Shown here: piece after piece, positions 61,208-64,000 of the stretch | How the letters are laid out: every line of letters starts with the position of its first letter | How positions within the stretch are numbered: the first letter of the stretch is position 1 | NCBI GenBank assembly: GCA_039821125.1 | Contig: JBCBOR010000007.1 | Span: 1 to 64,000 of the forward strand | Source: Thermohalobaculum sp039821125 | Lineage (GTDB): Bacteria; Pseudomonadota; Alphaproteobacteria; Rhodobacterales; Rhodobacteraceae | Reading direction: 5' to 3' | Length of the DNA: 64,000 nt | The notes under the pieces: model-generated | What the model saw: only the letters and a program-made list of their open reading frames with translations | Told to the model about the DNA's origin: nothing | The model's database searches: none | Translations under genes and position numbers: made by a program

Positions 61208-62824
61208 TTATTCAACCGGGATGCCCATGAGGAGGGCCTGCTCCTTCACGAAACCCTGCGAGGGGTCATTGTCCAGCGCCGCGTAGGCGAGCTGGTAGAC
61301 CCGGGCCGCGTCGTCCATGTGGTTCTGCTGCGCATACATGGTGATCAGACGCAACCAGTCCTCGGCCAGCCCACCGTTTTCGACGAGTTTCGCTTCGCGG
61401 CTCTGCAGCCTGTCGTAGACAAAACTCGCCCGATCCTCAGGCGTCATCTCGGCGACCGCCTGGATATCGTCCTGTGTCAGAGCTGGCATGCCCATGCCGC
61501 CGCTCTCGGCTGTTGCGGGTGCGTCGGCCGTGGTACCACCTGCAAGCCCGAGATCACCCGCGACCGACTTCAACATGTCTGCAGCCGGTCCGTCAGGATA
61601 GGCCTGCAAGGCGAGATCAAAGATCTTTTGCGCCTCGTCCAGCCGCTGAAGCTGGATGTAGGACGCCATCAGCTGCGCCCACTTGTTCGGCGGCCCGCCC
61701 TCGGTCAGCAGACGGTCGGCCAGCCCCTGGACCATGCCTTCGATCATCTCGGCCTGTTCAGACGCGGACATGCCTTGTGCGGCCTCGATATCCTCCTGTG
61801 TCGGACCGCCGGTCGAGTCCTGTGCAAGCTGCGGACCGGCGGGCGGTGTGCCGTCGCGGGCCTCGATCGTCTCGGCCAGCATCATGTCAAGCCATTCGAG
61901 ATAGGGCGCATCCGGTCCGCTATCGTCGCGCAGCCCCTGCCACATGGTGATCGCATCATCCAAATTGCCGGACTGACGCAGCGCCAGCCCCGCATAGTAC
62001 CGCGCCAAGGGCAGGGTCGGGTCGATCTCGAGCGCCTTGCCGATCGCCCGTTCGGCCTCCGGCGAGACATAGCCGCCCGCCGCCAGCACCATCGCCTCGG
62101 CCATGGTCGCGTAGATCTCGGCGTTCGGAACACCCTCGATCAGACCGAGCAGCTTTTCATAGGTGCGCCATGCGTCCTGCCACCGGCCAAGCCGCATGTA
62201 TCCGTTGGCAAGCAGGCGGTGGCCTTCCTGATCATCGGGCCGGGTTTCGAGCATCTTCTCGAGGCTTTCGACCAGCTCGACATATTCGTCATCCCCCGCG
62301 GACTGAGGGGCAGGCGGGGCCTCGCGTGCGATCCGCTCCTCGGCCTCTGCCTGGCTCGGGCGTGCCGGGGTCGGGTGGTTGACCGGAAGTTGCACCGTCT
62401 GGCCGTCGATCGTGCCGGACTGGGCCAGTGTTGCGCGCCGCTCTGCCAGCGGCTGGTCGGGCACGCCGGGCGCGCCGACGCCGAAATAGAGCGCAGCGGC
62501 CAGGGCGGGCGTTCCGATCAGTGCAAGCCCAGCCACCATCCCGGAATGGCCCTGCGGCGCCGGGCTGATCGCGGCCTGAGCCTCGGCACGCTTGGCCGCG
62601 GCGAGCAGACGGCGCGACACCTCGACCCGAGCGCCCTCGGCCTCCGCCGCGGTGATCGTGCCGCGGTCGAGATCGCGCTCGACCTCGTCAAGCTGGTCGC
62701 GAAACACCTGCGTGTTCGCGATATCCTCGCCCTCGGCATCCTTGCGGCCCGAAATCAGCGGCCGGACCAGCAGCACCGCACAAAGCGCCGCGGCCCCGCC
62801 GGCAATCAGATAAAACGTCAGCAT
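61208..62824 (-). CDS. ccmI: c-type cytochrome biogenesis protein CcmI
   Basis: 538 residues from the ATG at 62824 behind AGGAGG. Membrane segments at about 1-22 and 92-113 flank a cytoplasmic loop with a leucine-zipper-like EVERDLDRGTITAAEAEGAR. The large periplasmic part carries TPR repeats (ADRLL, WQDAWRTYEKLLGL, LPLARYYAGLALRQSG, and others) that hold apocytochrome c for heme attachment by CcmFH. The other ccm genes are not adjacent. First gene of ccmI-ruvX-DUF1289. Confidence 0.93.
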   Translation of the reverse strand: MLTFYLIAGGAAALCAVLLVRPLISGRKDAEGEDIANTQVFRDQLDEVERDLDRGTITAAEAEGARVEVSRRLLAAAKRAEAQAAISPAPQGHSGMVAGLALIGTPALAAALYFGVGAPGVPDQPLAERRATLAQSGTIDGQTVQLPVNHPTPARPSQAEAEERIAREAPPAPQSAGDDEYVELVESLEKMLETRPDDQEGHRLLANGYMRLGRWQDAWRTYEKLLGLIEGVPNAEIYATMAEAMVLAAGGYVSPEAERAIGKALEIDPTLPLARYYAGLALRQSGNLDDAITMWQGLRDDSGPDAPYLEWLDMMLAETIEARDGTPPAGPQLAQDSTGGPTQEDIEAAQGMSASEQAEMIEGMVQGLADRLLTEGGPPNKWAQLMASYIQLQRLDEAQKIFDLALQAYPDGPAADMLKSVAGDLGLAGGTTADAPATAESGGMGMPALTQDDIQAVAEMTPEDRASFVYDRLQSREAKLVENGGLAEDWLRLITMYAQQNHMDDAARVYQLAYAALDNDPSQGFVKEQALLMGIPVE

Positions 62825-63033
62825 TCCGCCTCCTGAAATCTCCAAGATACGTAGAGTGATCGCCGCATCCGTTCAACCATTTGCACTGGCCTGCACCCGC
62901 GCCGAGGTGCGGCCAAACGCCGGGGGAATCATACCATCTCTGTCGCAGTGCGGCGACAAGGCGGCGGTTTCGGTTTTGCGCCTCGGCACCGGCGCGCTAG
63001 GACAGGGACCGAGCCGCCAAGGGAGCCGCCGAG

Positions 63034-64000
63034 ATGAGACGCTATTCTGCTTTTGCCATCGCCAAGGAGGCCGCGCGCTATCATACCGGCTGGGAGCGCG
63101 CCTGGCGCAGCCCTGCGCCGAAGGAGCGCTACGACGTCGTGGTGGTCGGCGCAGGCGGGCACGGTCTTGCAACCGCATACTACCTGGCGAAAAATCATGG
63201 CATCCGGAATGTCGCGGTGCTGGAAAAAGGCTGGCTTGGCGGCGGGAACACAGGACGGAACACCACGATCATCCGCTCGAACTATCTCCAGCCCGCGTCC
63301 ACCGGCGTCTACGAGCTGTCGCGGTCCTTGTATGAAGACCTCTCCCAGCAGCTGAATTTCAACATCATGTTCAGCCCCCGCGGGGTTCTGATGCTGGCCC
63401 AGACCGAGCACGAGCTGCGTGCCTGGAAGCGGACGGAGCATGCGAACCGCTGTGCGGGCATCGCGTCCGAGATTGTCAGCCCGGAGCGGATCAAGCAGCT
63501 CTGCCCGATCATCGAGACGGCGGGGCCGCGGTATCCCGTGCTTGGCGGGCTCTGGCAGGCGCGCGGCGGCACGGCGCGGCACGACGCGGTGGCCTGGGGC
63601 TATGCGCGGGCGGCATCCGATCTGGGTGTCGACATCATCCAGCAGTGCGAGGTGACGGGTGTCGACCGCGCGGGAGGCCGCGTGACGGGCGTGCAGACCA
63701 CCAAGGGCGCGATCGCCTGTGACAAGCTCTGCATCGTGGTGGCTGGCCACTCGGGCGTGCTGGCCGAGATGGCGGGTTTCCGCCTGCCAGTCGAATCGGT
63801 GGCGCTGCAGGCGCTCGTCTCGGAACCCATCAAACCCTGCATGGACATCGTCGTCATGGCCAACACCGTGCACGGCTATATGAGCCAGTCCGACAAGGGT
63901 GAGATGGTCATCGGCGGCGGCGCGGACGGGTACAACAACTACACCCAGCGCGGGTCGTTCCAGCACATCGAGGAGACCGTTAGGGCCCTGACCGAGACCT
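63034..64000 (+). CDS. soxB: sarcosine oxidase subunit beta (3' end outside window)
   Basis: 322 of about 416 codons are visible. Heterotetrameric sarcosine oxidase beta: VVVVGAGGHGLATAYYLAK FAD motif (about 33-51), the family block GWLGGGNTGRNTTIIRSNY, and the RGGTARHDAVAWGYARAA segment. With alpha, gamma and delta subunits it oxidises sarcosine to glycine, with formaldehyde passed to tetrahydrofolate. GGGAG lies 8 nt before the ATG. soxDAG should follow to the right. Confidence 0.94.
   Translation, partial: MRRYSAFAIAKEAARYHTGWERAWRSPAPKERYDVVVVGAGGHGLATAYYLAKNHGIRNVAVLEKGWLGGGNTGRNTTIIRSNYLQPASTGVYELSRSLYEDLSQQLNFNIMFSPRGVLMLAQTEHELRAWKRTEHANRCAGIASEIVSPERIKQLCPIIETAGPRYPVLGGLWQARGGTARHDAVAWGYARAASDLGVDIIQQCEVTGVDRAGGRVTGVQTTKGAIACDKLCIVVAGHSGVLAEMAGFRLPVESVALQALVSEPIKPCMDIVVMANTVHGYMSQSDKGEMVIGGGADGYNNYTQRGSFQHIEETVRALTET

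Noticed and set aside
1..64000. CRISPR arrays, insertion sequences, phage or integrase genes, rRNA
   Set aside because: No repeat-spacer array, transposase, integrase or rRNA sequence was recognised; the only repeats are the short palindromic family, the 11-nt array and the TPR units.

Overview
The window is a 64-kb piece of a high-GC alphaproteobacterial chromosome, most likely a member of the Rhodobacteraceae (roseobacter or Paracoccus relatives). This rests on gene content: a complete beta-hydroxyaspartate cycle cluster, a TRAP transporter of the large mannitol/alpha-keto acid type, sarcosine oxidase, a ccmI-ruvX-DUF1289 cluster, a Mg-type HemB and a 1151-residue Mfd. Genes are tightly packed with many 1-4 nt stop/start overlaps. 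I see no phage, insertion sequence, CRISPR array or rRNA. One tRNA gene (tRNA-Gln, anticodon CUG) is present.

Layout. 1-3.5 kb: end of a PotA-like ABC ATPase, a LysR regulator, and an alpha/beta hydrolase paired with a luciferase-like flavin monooxygenase. 3.6-9.0 kb: bhcR divergent from bhcABCD, encoding glyoxylate assimilation through 3-hydroxyaspartate and iminosuccinate to aspartate. The AT-rich divergent promoter carries repeats that look like IclR-family operators. 9.35-14.0 kb: a five-gene, Nik/Cnt-sized family-5 ABC importer. 14.0-16.7 kb: a DAO-family FAD oxidase and an MFS exporter with a His-rich tail. 16.8-18.0 kb: tRNA-Gln and ychF. 18.1-21.8 kb: a dctP-dctQ-dctM TRAP system. 22-29.3 kb: HisC-like aminotransferase, DUF3179 protein, PQQ-type sugar dehydrogenase, MDR reductase, hemB and an enoyl-CoA hydratase-family gene with a low-GC internal patch. 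29.7-33.2 kb: mfd. 33.3-38 kb: a tiny ORF, a proline-racemase-family enzyme, two paralogous membrane proteins and a frameshifted TPR gene. 38.2-43.7 kb: glutathionyl-hydroquinone reductase behind an 11-nt tandem array, a TPR-methyltransferase, a FrnE-like DsbA protein, a sulfotransferase-like protein and an arsC-aqpS pair. 43.8-47.8 kb: patatin, 3-hydroxybutyrate dehydrogenase and a YejA-like binding protein. 48-57.6 kb: two small genes, DUF502, ghrA, the mreBCD-mrdA-rodA cell-shape operon and a class III cyclase gene split by one in-frame TGA. 57.7-64 kb: dusA, a PhyH-like protein, an aspartic protease, DUF1289, ruvX, ccmI and the start of soxB.

How the genes work together. The clearest system is carbon assimilation from C2 compounds. 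BhcA-D convert two glyoxylate to one C4 acid, GhrA can reduce glyoxylate or hydroxypyruvate, and sarcosine oxidase feeds glycine, which enters the BhcC reaction. Several binding-protein transporters and oxidases fit a marine or soil heterotroph that scavenges amino acids, organic acids and methylated amines. The elements I consider least explained are the 11-nt tandem array before the GST gene, the 66-nt double-hairpin repeats placed behind stop codons, an orphan minus-strand terminator with a UUCG loop, and the two interrupted genes.
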